Assembly: GCA_001596135.1 (NCBI GenBank)
Contig: CP014773.1
Location: forward strand, 2,852,001 to 2,916,000
Source of the DNA: Mucilaginibacter sp. PAMC 26640
Lineage (GTDB): Bacteria; Bacteroidota; Bacteroidia; Sphingobacteriales; Sphingobacteriaceae
Direction of reading: 5' to 3'
Length of the DNA: 64,000 bases
Made by a program: the position numbers and the translations under genes. The notes beneath the pieces were generated by a model. It had not been told where the DNA came from, did not search any database, and saw nothing but the letters and a program-made list of their open reading frames with translations. Shown one piece after another: positions 9,117 to 15,592 of this stretch (position 1 is the first letter of the stretch; every line of letters starts with the position of its first letter).

Positions 9117-9599
9117 ATGGCTGTAGAAATAGAAAGAAAATTTTTGGTGGACATGATCCAATGGGAAGCACTAAACAAACCTGCCGGTACAGTCTTTAAA
9201 CAAGGATACATTTATAGCGATGAAAAGCGCACGGTACGTATCAGGGTTACCGATAAGGCGGCGTATTTAACGCTCAAAGGCAGCACAACGGGGATAAGCC
9301 GCAGCGAATTTGAATACACTATACCTATTGAAGATGGTAACGAAATATTAAGCACACTTACTGTATCCGCAATTGAAAAAGTGCGGTATGAAATTAATTA
9401 TGCCGGCAAATTATGGGAGGTGGATGTTTTTAGCGGCGATAATCAGGGTTTAATCATTGCCGAAATTGAATTAGAAAGTGAAGAAGAAAATTTCGACAAA
9501 CCTGAGTGGGTACTGGCCGAAGTAAGTGACGATTCCAGGTATAGTAATGCCAGTCTTTCAGTAACACCTTATCAACACTGGGATAGCGCTGGTCTATAA
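9117..9599 (+). CDS. CYTH domain protein (triphosphate tunnel metalloenzyme)
   Basis: 160 aa. The ExExK signature of the CYTH superfamily is at the very start ('VEIERKFLV'), followed by alternating strands with charged residues facing a tunnel ('KRTVRIRVTDKAAYLTLKG', 'EFEYTIP', 'EKVRYEINYAGKLWEVDVF', 'IIAEIELESEEE'). Family members hydrolyse inorganic triphosphate or nucleoside triphosphates, or make cAMP (class IV cyclases); short bacterial forms like this one are mostly tripolyphosphatases. Cytoplasmic, single gene, followed by a strong terminator. Confidence 0.88.
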   Translation: MAVEIERKFLVDMIQWEALNKPAGTVFKQGYIYSDEKRTVRIRVTDKAAYLTLKGSTTGISRSEFEYTIPIEDGNEILSTLTVSAIEKVRYEINYAGKLWEVDVFSGDNQGLIIAEIELESEEENFDKPEWVLAEVSDDSRYSNASLSVTPYQHWDSAGL

Positions 9600-9637
9600 A
9601 ACAACAAAACCCGCCGATAGGGCAGGTTTTGTTGTTT
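9600..9637. terminator. bidirectional intrinsic terminator
   Basis: Near-perfect stem AACAACAAAACC...GGTTTTGTTGTT with an internal GCC/GGC extension, lying between the convergent CYTH gene and the small minus-strand gene that ends at 9649. Confidence 0.8.
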
Positions 9638-9648
9638 TAATATATTGT

Positions 9649-9864
9649 TTATTCCCAGCCAGTGCCTTTTTTAGCATTACCGGCTTTAATATGCTCTTCT
9701 GCGGTAGCTTTACCCATAATAGCTGCCATTTTATTACCATCGGCATCTTTACCGGTAGCTATATAACGGCCAGACTTGATATCGATAACTGGATCGATCA
9801 TTGGAACGTTTTTAGTTTTGGTTTTTACGGAATAGGCGGTTATGCCTCCTGATTGTGCTGCCAT
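9649..9864 (-). CDS. small hypothetical protein (71 aa)
   Basis: Not recognised. No signal peptide or membrane segment. Composition is soluble and balanced, with Lys/Thr-rich N-terminus ('SVKTKTKNVPM') and 'IKSGRYIATGKDADGNKMAAIMGKATAEEHIK' in the middle, which reads like a compact folded domain rather than random translation. It ends at a strong terminator shared with the CYTH gene and starts after a 425-bp intergenic region, so it is probably monocistronic. Likely real because of its clean start (ATG at 9864), terminator and amino-acid composition; function unknown. Confidence 0.65.
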   Translation of the reverse strand: MAAQSGGITAYSVKTKTKNVPMIDPVIDIKSGRYIATGKDADGNKMAAIMGKATAEEHIKAGNAKKGTGWE

Positions 9865-10289
9865 GTTAATTCTTTTAAGTTTTAAGTGTAACTGTAATTA
9901 ATTGTTTTTGTTTTACTTCCTGCCTGCTAATTAGGTAAATGAAAGGCAATTGGTTTAAGCAGGCAAGTTATGTATTTATACTTAACTAACAAATTTTATG
10001 CTAAGTTGTTAGTTATTTCCTGTAATTAAAGAATATTTCGCCGATGGGTGGTTAGCCCTTGAAGAATGATTTACTTTATTAACATAGTATCGCTTAAAAG
10101 CATCCACTTAAGAGCGGAGTAACGGAAAGCCTATGTCGGGATATACTTTTGTTGCTACCGAACTGAAGTTACTTTGATTGAATGCTTATTTAGGTGCTTA
10201 ATCAAATGTATAACGGAATTATCTATTAGGTAAGAATGTGGCAACTTTTAACTTATAATTGTACAACTATTTCAGATCAACAAAAAAGC
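9865..10289. other. intergenic region, no gene seen
   Basis: AT-rich. A TACTTTTG at 10144-10151 fits the Bacteroidota -7 box (TAnnTTTG) on the plus strand but no convincing -33 box stands in front of it. It is the only promoter-like sequence noticed upstream of the lipoprotein gene. Confidence 0.4.
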
Positions 10290-10790
10290 ATGAAATCATA
10301 CATAATTGTAATAAGCATGATAGTTTTAGCCTCATGTTCAGGGAACGGCAACAAAGGGGTTGATACTTTGGCCACTGATACCGGCAAACCAGGTAACTCA
10401 AATGCCAGCAAACTGAATACCCCGGCTCAAAACATGGAGTATTGTTTTGTACATACTGATGGTGACAGTGCACAAGATACTACTGCAATTCATTTGGTAA
10501 TTAATGGCAATACAGTAAGTGGTGATATGATCTGGTTGCCTATAGATAAAGACAGACGCAAAGGAACGTTAGCCGGAACTTTAAAAGGCAATATAATCAA
10601 AGCAGTGTGGAGTTTTATGCAAGAAGGTCAAACAGACACGCTGAGGGTTGAGTTTAAGCTTTCATCGCAGCGGTTGGCGCAAAAGCCATTTGTAATAAAT
10701 TTGAAAAACGGTCGGCAGCAATCTGATGCGAGGGCTGATTATACTACGGTGTATAATATGGACAACTGCAACAAGCTTAAATCCAGATAG
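10290..10790 (+). CDS. putative lipoprotein of unknown function
   Basis: 166 aa from the ATG at 10290; an upstream in-frame ATG at 10236 would put 18 polar residues before the signal peptide and is rejected. Signal peptide II with lipobox 'VLASC' (Cys about residue 16), then a low-complexity Ser/Asn/Gly linker and a ~120-residue beta-rich domain ('AIHLVINGNTVSGDMIWLP', 'GTLAGTLKGNIIKAVWSFMQEG', 'LRVEFKLSSQRLAQKPFVIN') that resembles small periplasmic calycin-like lipoproteins seen in Bacteroidota. Likely anchored in the outer membrane or inner membrane facing the periplasm. Convergent with the peptide array. Confidence 0.7.
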   Translation: MKSYIIVISMIVLASCSGNGNKGVDTLATDTGKPGNSNASKLNTPAQNMEYCFVHTDGDSAQDTTAIHLVINGNTVSGDMIWLPIDKDRRKGTLAGTLKGNIIKAVWSFMQEGQTDTLRVEFKLSSQRLAQKPFVINLKNGRQQSDARADYTTVYNMDNCNKLKSR

Positions 10791-10958
10791 GGTTTCCAAA
10801 GCCCTTGTTTATGTCCCGCAACTTCAACCTGGGTAGCTATACCTTTACCTTTGGATTTGCTATTGCCTAAAAGAAGTAAACTTGAAAGGATGATTACAGA
10901 TGGTTTTATACAAGAAACCTGCACTTCATTGCTCATCTGTTGTTGCACAGCAGGCTAA

Positions 10959-11147
10959 TTAGTCAGCCTGACCGATATCTTTTTTAGTATCCGCTTGTCC
11001 GATGTCTTTTTTAGTATCAGCCTGACCGATGTCTTTTTTGGTGGTAGGTTGAGTAGTTGTAGTGTCCTTTTTAGCAGGAAGGATGGTAAATGCTGATAAA
11101 GCGCCGGTAGTCAAGATTAAAGCTGCTGCTATGATTGATTTTTTCAT
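10959..11147 (-). CDS. exported KDIGQAD-repeat micropeptide, tandem copy 1 (distal)
   Basis: 62 aa: Sec signal peptide ('MKKSIIAAALILTTGALSAF'), short linker with a Thr run ('KKDTTTTQPTTK') and three tandem KKDIGQAD-type octamers, the last ending the protein. Last copy in transcription order of the six-unit array; the next copy upstream ends 63 bp away. It differs from copy 2 by a single coding change (Thr to Ile in copy 2). No homologous family recognised. Likely exported to the periplasm or outside, where the repeats could be processed at the Lys-Lys pairs; that is inference. Confidence 0.8.
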   Translation of the reverse strand: MKKSIIAAALILTTGALSAFTILPAKKDTTTTQPTTKKDIGQADTKKDIGQADTKKDIGQAD

Positions 11148-11210
11148 GATCGTTATATGTTGATGGGGGTGTATATGTGTAGTATGCGTTGATTGATAAA
11201 TAGTAGCTAA

Positions 11211-11399
11211 TTAGTCAGCCTGACCGATATCTTTTTTAGTATCCGCTTGTCCGATGTCTTTTTTAGTATCAGCCTGACCGATGTCTTTTTTGGTGGTAGG
11301 TTGAGTAGTTATAGTGTCCTTTTTAGCAGGAAGGATGGTAAATGCTGATAAAGCGCCGGTAGTCAAGATTAAAGCTGCTGCTATGATTGATTTTTTCAT
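11211..11399 (-). CDS. exported KDIGQAD-repeat micropeptide, tandem copy 2
   Basis: 62 aa, identical to copy 1 except for one Thr-to-Ile change in the linker ('KKDTITTQ'). Signal peptide, linker and three C-terminal KKDIGQAD octamers retained. Nearly identical to copy 1 at the DNA level, so these two are the most recent duplicates. Confidence 0.8.
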   Translation of the reverse strand: MKKSIIAAALILTTGALSAFTILPAKKDTITTQPTTKKDIGQADTKKDIGQADTKKDIGQAD

Positions 11400-11462
11400 G
11401 ATCGTTATATGTTGATGGGGGTGTATATGTGTAGTATGCGTTGATTGATAAATAGTAGCTAA

Positions 11463-11651
11463 TTAGTCAGCCTGACCGATATCTTTTTTAGTATCTGCTT
11501 GTCCAATATCTTTTTTGGTATCTGCCTGACCGATATCTTTTTTGGTGGTAGGTTGAGTAGTTGTAGTGTCCTTTTTAGCAGGAAGGATGGTAAATGCTGA
11601 TAAAGCGCCGGTAGTCAAGATTAAAGCTGCTGCTATGATTGATTTTTTCAT
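11463..11651 (-). CDS. exported KDIGQAD-repeat micropeptide, tandem copy 3
   Basis: 62 aa, same protein as copy 1. The octamer codons differ from copies 1 and 2 at several synonymous positions (GCA for GCG in Ala; GAT ATT for GAC ATC in Asp-Ile), which indicates selection on the peptide. Followed by a spacer one base longer than the others. Confidence 0.8.
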   Translation of the reverse strand: MKKSIIAAALILTTGALSAFTILPAKKDTTTTQPTTKKDIGQADTKKDIGQADTKKDIGQAD

Positions 11652-11715
11652 GATCGTTATATGTTGATGGGGGTTGTATATGTGTAGTATGCGTTGATTG
11701 ATAAATAGTAGCTAA

Positions 11716-11904
11716 TTAGTCGGCCTGACCGATATCTTTTTTAGTATCTGCTTGTCCAATATCCTTTTTGGTATCAGCCTGACCGATATCTTTTTTGGTG
11801 GTAGGTTGAGTGGTTGTGGTGTCCTTTTTAGCAGGAAGGATGGTGAATGCTGATAAAGCGCCGGTAGTCAAGATTAAAGCTGCTGCTATGATTGATTTTT
11901 TCAT
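11716..11904 (-). CDS. exported KDIGQAD-repeat micropeptide, tandem copy 4
   Basis: 62 aa, same protein as copies 1 and 3, with its own set of silent differences (for example AAG in place of AAA in a Lys codon of the second octamer). Signal peptide and three terminal octamers intact. Confidence 0.8.
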   Translation of the reverse strand: MKKSIIAAALILTTGALSAFTILPAKKDTTTTQPTTKKDIGQADTKKDIGQADTKKDIGQAD

Positions 11905-11967
11905 GATCGTTATATGTTGATGGGGATGTATGTGTGTAGTATGCGTTGATTGATAAATATTAGCTAA

Positions 11968-12156
11968 TTAGTCGGCTTGACCGATATCTTTTTTAGTATC
12001 TGCTTGTCCAATATCCTTTTTGGTATCTGCCTGACCGATATCTTTTTTGGTGGTAGGCTGAGTAGTTGTGGTGTCCTTTTTAGCAGGAAGGATGGTAAAT
12101 GCTGATAAAGCGCCGGTAGTTAAGATTAAAGCTGCTGCTATGATTGATTTTTTCAT
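11968..12156 (-). CDS. exported KDIGQAD-repeat micropeptide, tandem copy 5
   Basis: 62 aa, protein identical to copies 1, 3 and 4. Silent differences again cluster in the octamers. The spacer after it carries the GATGTATGTGTG variant that it shares with copy 4. Confidence 0.8.
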   Translation of the reverse strand: MKKSIIAAALILTTGALSAFTILPAKKDTTTTQPTTKKDIGQADTKKDIGQADTKKDIGQAD

Positions 12157-12219
12157 GATCGTTATATGTTGATGGGGATGTATGTGTGTAGTATGCGTTG
12201 ATTGATAAATAGAAGCTAA

Positions 12220-12408
12220 TTAGTCAGCCTGACCTATATCTTTTTTAGTATCTGCTTGTCCGATGTCTTTTTTAGTATCAGCCTGACCGATATCTTTTTT
12301 GGTGGTAGGTTGAGTGGTTGTGGTGTCCTTTTTAGCAGGAAGGATGGTGAATGCTGATAAAGCGCCGGTAGTCAAGATTAAAGCTGCTGCTATTAATGTT
12401 TTTTTCAT
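12220..12408 (-). CDS. exported KDIGQAD-repeat micropeptide, tandem copy 6 (proximal, probable founder)
   Basis: 62 aa; differs from the others in its first residues ('MKKTLIAAAL' for 'MKKSIIAAAL') and has a different leader (TGTTAGTGTTTTGTGTTTTT), unlike the 63-bp spacer in front of every other copy. Three terminal octamers are intact. First of the six in transcription order, 51 bp downstream of the diverged seventh gene. Confidence 0.8.
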   Translation of the reverse strand: MKKTLIAAALILTTGALSAFTILPAKKDTTTTQPTTKKDIGQADTKKDIGQADTKKDIGQAD

Positions 12409-12459
12409 GTTTGTATGTTAGTGTTTTGTGTTTTTAAAAGTGTATCTGATTATTAAATA

Positions 12460-12603
12460 TTAGTCGGCTGTGCCAATATCTTTTCTAAAGGGAGTGGTAC
12501 TATGTTCGAAAGTTAAAACAGGCTGTGGCTTTAATTCCTGCGTACATGAGATTAAGATTCCTGTGACTATGATAAGTGTCGCCGCAACAAAGATTTTTTT
12601 CAT
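12460..12603 (-). CDS. diverged KDIGTAD-ending micro-lipoprotein (paralogue 7)
   Basis: 47 aa from the ATG at 12603 (an upstream Met at 12645 lies inside the previous gene and is rejected). Signal peptide with lipobox 'ILISC' (Cys 20), a 20-residue linker, and a single terminal octamer 'RKDIGTAD'. Only the signal-peptide pattern and the C-terminus are shared with the 62-aa copies; the linker is unrelated. That the C-terminal octamer is the conserved part argues it is the functional piece. Here the peptide should be lipid-anchored before any processing. Confidence 0.72.
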   Translation of the reverse strand: MKKIFVAATLIIVTGILISCTQELKPQPVLTFEHSTTPFRKDIGTAD

Positions 12604-12628
12604 TTTTCTTAATTTCAATGGGTGTGTA

Positions 12629-12769
12629 TTAATCTGCAATGCCAATGTCTTTCCTAATGCCCACCGATGGTTTGAGGATTACGTTTATCGCTGTAATGTT
12701 GGTTTTTTTTACACACGATGTTAAAATCCCCGAAAGCAGGATAAGGGCCGCATAGCAAATTTTTTTCAT
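12629..12769 (-). CDS. diverged KDIGIAD-ending micro-lipoprotein (paralogue 8, first of array)
   Basis: 46 aa, translated by hand because it is very short: starts 'MKKICYAALILLSGILTSC' (lipobox LTSC, Cys 19), continues through an unrelated linker ('VKKTNITAINVILKPSV') and ends 'GIRKDIGIAD' before a TAA stop at 12629. It is the upstream-most of eight co-directional genes, 25 bp before paralogue 7, so it may head the transcript. Same architecture as paralogue 7: lipoprotein signal, variable linker, one terminal [KR]KDIGxAD octamer. Confidence 0.68.
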   Translation of the reverse strand: MKKICYAALILLSGILTSCVKKTNITAINVILKPSVGIRKDIGIAD

Positions 12770-13099
12770 ATTATTTTTGTAGCTAATTTTCGTCTGTCAA
12801 TTACAATTTCTAAATTGAAAATCCTCATTAATCAAAAGCACTATACTGTGTCTGTAAGTAATGGCTTATAATTTAAAAATTGTTAGATTATATATATATT
12901 ATTGCACAACATTATCGCACGGAAATTCATATAAAACCTTGTATGTCAATTATTTAACAATGCAAATATAGATATGTTTTTTAATTTTCAATAAAAAACA
13001 TAAAATTTATTTTTTTTATTTTTTTCTAAATTTAATATAATCATTTATACCGCCTATTTATTTTATAACTTTCGCCAAATTTATACGTATAGAGCCCTG
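12770..13099. promoter_or_regulatory. divergent control region between the peptide array and the TPR/H-box gene
   Basis: 330 bp of extremely AT-rich DNA with no gene. It contains a perfect 11-bp inverted repeat (TATGTTTTTTA / TAAAAAACATA, 12973-13002) that could be an operator, and TAACTTTC at 13066-13073, one mismatch from the TAnnTTTG -7 box, 27 bp before the ATG of the TPR gene. No clear -33 box was found for either direction. Confidence 0.4.
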
Positions 13100-14539
13100 A
13101 TGACCAAATTTTACACGCTGTTATTGCTATTGATAGTTAGTTGTTCTGTTGGTGTTAATTCTGTATTTGCGGACGTTAACCCAAGGGACACTGCTGAAGT
13201 GGTAAAGCTAAATAAACAGGCGTATGATAACCGTTATACTAATCCCGAGCAAACGGTAGCGGATGCCGGCAAAGCGCTATCATTAGCAGAAAAATTGAAC
13301 TATGGCCGCGGAATAGGTGAGGCTTACCGGATTTTGGGAATTGGTAACTATTATCTTAACCAGGCTGGTAAGGCCATCGACAATTATTTAAAAGCACTTG
13401 ATGTTTTCAAAGGCACACAGGATATCAGAAATCAGGCTAAGGTTCTTAATAATATAGGCAATCTTTATCTTGACAATAATAATGATAAAGCGCTCGATTA
13501 CCTCAAGGAAGCGCTAAGTATAGCGCAGCGCGTGCCAGACCAAAGCTTAAAGGCCACCCTTTACATGAACATAGGTAATGTTTATTATCGTAAAAAAAGT
13601 TATACGCAGGCTCTGTCCTTTTACGATAAAAGTAACGGAATGTTTTCGGCTCTTGGCGATTCGATAAATCTGGTGCAAGTTTTACAGAATAGAGGGGTGA
13701 TTTATTATAACCTGCACCAGTATGGCATGGCCGAAAAGTTACTGCTAGCAGCCAATAAAGCAGGTAAAGAGCGCGATTTAAACAAACCGGTAGCCAGTAC
13801 TAATCTTACGTTAGCTGCGCTATATATTGCCGAGGGTAAGTTTGATGCCGCCAGTCAAATTGTTACTGAAGGGCAAGCGTATGCAAAGGTTTTGAAAGAT
13901 GATAAATTAACTACGGACTACAATTACATTATTTACCAATTGGAGTCCAAACGTAATAATTATAAAGAGGCTTTGTATTATTTGCAACTTATTTTTAAGC
14001 AGGATAGCACAATACACATGTCCAATGAGTCTACGCAGATTACAATGTTGCAAGAGCAATTTAAACAGGCTGCCATGCAACGGGATAAAGACCTGATCAT
14101 TCAACGGCAACAAAGCGACAGGATAAAATTTTGGGCGGTAACAGTAGTTGCAGGCCTTTTACTGGTTGTTATAGCTTTGCTGGTGACTAATGTAAAACGC
14201 AAGGCGAATACCAATGCTAAGCTAACTGAACTAAATGGGGAGGTATCTAAACAGAAAGATAACCTGGATAGGGTAAATCATCACCTGGAAGAAATAATAG
14301 ATGAACGAACTAAGGATCTGCAGATTAAGAATAAAAAACTCTCGGAATACTCGTCTTACCTTTCGCACCAAATCCGGGGACCTATTGCGACCCTGCGAGG
14401 ATTGATGAATTTGCAAAAAGAAGGTTTGGTAGATGAAAAAGAATGCATCAACATGATGGATAAATGCGTATCGGACATTGACCAAAAGATAATTGAGACG
14501 AGCGAAATGCTAAACGACACAGGTAAAACACTGTTTTAA
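13100..14539 (+). CDS. TPR protein with membrane anchor, coiled coil and lone H-box (kinase-like but no ATPase domain)
   Basis: 479 aa. Signal peptide (residues 1-24), about six TPR motifs in the exported part (~35-300, e.g. 'AKVLNNIGNLYLDNNNDKALDYLKEAL'-type pattern), one transmembrane helix (343-365), a cytoplasmic coiled coil (~370-412) and a HisKA-like helix pair with H-box 'YLSHQIRGPIATLRG' (His423). The protein stops at 479, where a histidine kinase would continue with HATPase_c; the downstream sequence does not encode one in any frame. The layout is that of TPR sensor kinases of Bacteroidota cut after the dimerisation domain. It may act as a phosphotransfer or dimerisation partner of another kinase. 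Divergent from the peptide array, so its periplasmic TPRs are candidates for sensing those peptides (inference). Confidence 0.82.
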   Translation: MTKFYTLLLLLIVSCSVGVNSVFADVNPRDTAEVVKLNKQAYDNRYTNPEQTVADAGKALSLAEKLNYGRGIGEAYRILGIGNYYLNQAGKAIDNYLKALDVFKGTQDIRNQAKVLNNIGNLYLDNNNDKALDYLKEALSIAQRVPDQSLKATLYMNIGNVYYRKKSYTQALSFYDKSNGMFSALGDSINLVQVLQNRGVIYYNLHQYGMAEKLLLAANKAGKERDLNKPVASTNLTLAALYIAEGKFDAASQIVTEGQAYAKVLKDDKLTTDYNYIIYQLESKRNNYKEALYYLQLIFKQDSTIHMSNESTQITMLQEQFKQAAMQRDKDLIIQRQQSDRIKFWAVTVVAGLLLVVIALLVTNVKRKANTNAKLTELNGEVSKQKDNLDRVNHHLEEIIDERTKDLQIKNKKLSEYSSYLSHQIRGPIATLRGLMNLQKEGLVDEKECINMMDKCVSDIDQKIIETSEMLNDTGKTLF

Positions 14540-14548
14540 ACAGCAATT

Positions 14549-14842
14549 CTAATTTATAGCGGGCCAGGTGCTATGAATCTGCGCTTCGATCAGCCCCAAA
14601 TACATACAGTATCGTGATATCATCTGCAAAATCAACAACTGCCGGTGACGCTGATACCCCTCTGTTTCAAACGCCAGTTTATCGTTGCCGGCTGTGACAA
14701 AAAATTGTACTTCTCCCTTACGAGGCTTAAAACGGGAACTCAACAAATCAAATGCCTTTATCTTGAGCTTGCTTTTCGGGTCGTGTATTGTTCCGTGTCT
14801 TCGGGCTTCAGCGTTGGAGATAGATATCATGTAGTTTGACAT
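14549..14842 (-). CDS. hypothetical protein (97 aa), tentative
   Basis: Not recognised. Basic N-terminal half ('KSKLKIKAFDLLSSRFKPRKGEVQFFVTAG') and an aromatic C-terminal half. The opposite strand is also open over much of it, so coding status is doubtful; this strand is preferred because the start is clean and composition is more protein-like. Convergent with the TPR gene (9 bp apart) and co-directional with the XRE regulator upstream. Confidence 0.4.
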   Translation of the reverse strand: MSNYMISISNAEARRHGTIHDPKSKLKIKAFDLLSSRFKPRKGEVQFFVTAGNDKLAFETEGYQRHRQLLILQMISRYCMYLGLIEAQIHSTWPAIN

Positions 14843-15062
14843 ATGGCAAGTATTGATCTACTCTCCCAACACAATTATGTAACCAAATATGCTGGTTTTT
14901 TAAAATAGCATAGTGTCCAAATTAATACGAAATAAAAAGCCCTGTAATTTCACTTTGTTTAATTATGTTAATTTTTGATTAACGACATTAAACGGAGGGA
15001 AACAATAGGGCTGTCTATAAAAAAGCAACTGTTGTTTTTACCGAACAGTATTCTCTTATTGG
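14843..15062. other. intergenic region with possible RNA structure
   Basis: No gene. AGCCCT near 14938 is matched by AGGGCT near 15008, and GTTAAT-tttt-GATTAAC lies between them. This could be a nested stem in a leader or small RNA, but nothing identifies a known RNA family. Confidence 0.25.
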
Positions 15063-15443
15063 TTATATCGAGGCTTGGTTCTTACTAAGAAGTTCTTCAT
15101 AAAGCAAGATTACCTTCCGCTGCAAGTTGGTGATCTCAGTCTCACGATCCAATAATTTTTTCTGAACATTAGTTAAGCTGACATCCTGTACGCTCGGTTC
15201 TTCTACATATTCCAGCGATAGCAGATTTACAACGCTCACCTCAAAAATGTTTGCGATCTGCTCCAACCTCGAAAGATTAATGTCGGTGACACCTGTTTCT
15301 ATTTTCGAAAATGCCGGAATAGAAATACCTAATCGGCTAGCTACATCCTCCTGACTCCAACCGCGTTCGTGGCGAAGTGTACGAATGTTTTTACCTGCCG
15401 ACTTGTTTGTTTTCTTTTTTATAGTTTCACTCATCATGTACAT
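15063..15443 (-). CDS. XRE-family transcriptional regulator
   Basis: 126 aa (start 15443; Met codons at 15437 and 15434 are equally possible). A Lys-rich tail is followed by an HTH_3 domain, residues ~18-75: 'NIRTLRHERGWSQEDVASRLGISIPAFSKIE' with recognition helix 'SIPAFSKIE', then 'LSRLEQIANIFEV'. The last 35 residues form a coiled coil ('LDRETEITNLQRKVILLYEELLSK'), probably for dimerisation. DNA-binding regulator of unknown target; single gene with its own upstream region, so autoregulation is possible. Confidence 0.85.
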   Translation of the reverse strand: MYMMSETIKKKTNKSAGKNIRTLRHERGWSQEDVASRLGISIPAFSKIETGVTDINLSRLEQIANIFEVSVVNLLSLEYVEEPSVQDVSLTNVQKKLLDRETEITNLQRKVILLYEELLSKNQASI

Positions 15444-15592
15444 AATAAATTAATTTTAGGGAAAGGGTATTGTAACTCTTAACCAAACCCAATGCCACTA
15501 ATTAAAATGTGCCTTCATTGCGTTATATTAACACATAGTTAAGCGGGCGTAAAAATAAGTGTGGAATTCCTTCTACAATAAACGGGATTATT

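Larger units (their letters stand above)
10959..12408 (-). repeat. six tandem gene-sized repeats, period 252-253 bp
   Basis: Starts of successive units are 252, 252, 253, 252 and 252 bp apart. Each unit is one complete 62-codon gene plus a conserved 63-64-bp spacer, which includes GATCGTTATATGTTGATGGG and GCGTTGATTGATAAATA. Most base differences between units fall at synonymous positions in the octamer codons (for example GAC/GAT and ATC/ATT), so the array has been kept coding. The upstream end of copy 6 has an unrelated leader, which marks it as the likely founder. Confidence 0.92.

Noticed and set aside
10739..10948. Minus-strand frame of 69 codons directly downstream of the peptide array, with a hydrophobic stretch near its start
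   Set aside because: It overlaps the end of the lipoprotein gene on the other strand, has no octamer motif and no homologue I recognise; kept out for lack of support.
14645..14839. Plus-strand frame opposite the 97-aa hypothetical gene
   Set aside because: Cys-rich and uneven composition; the minus-strand reading is the better of two weak choices.
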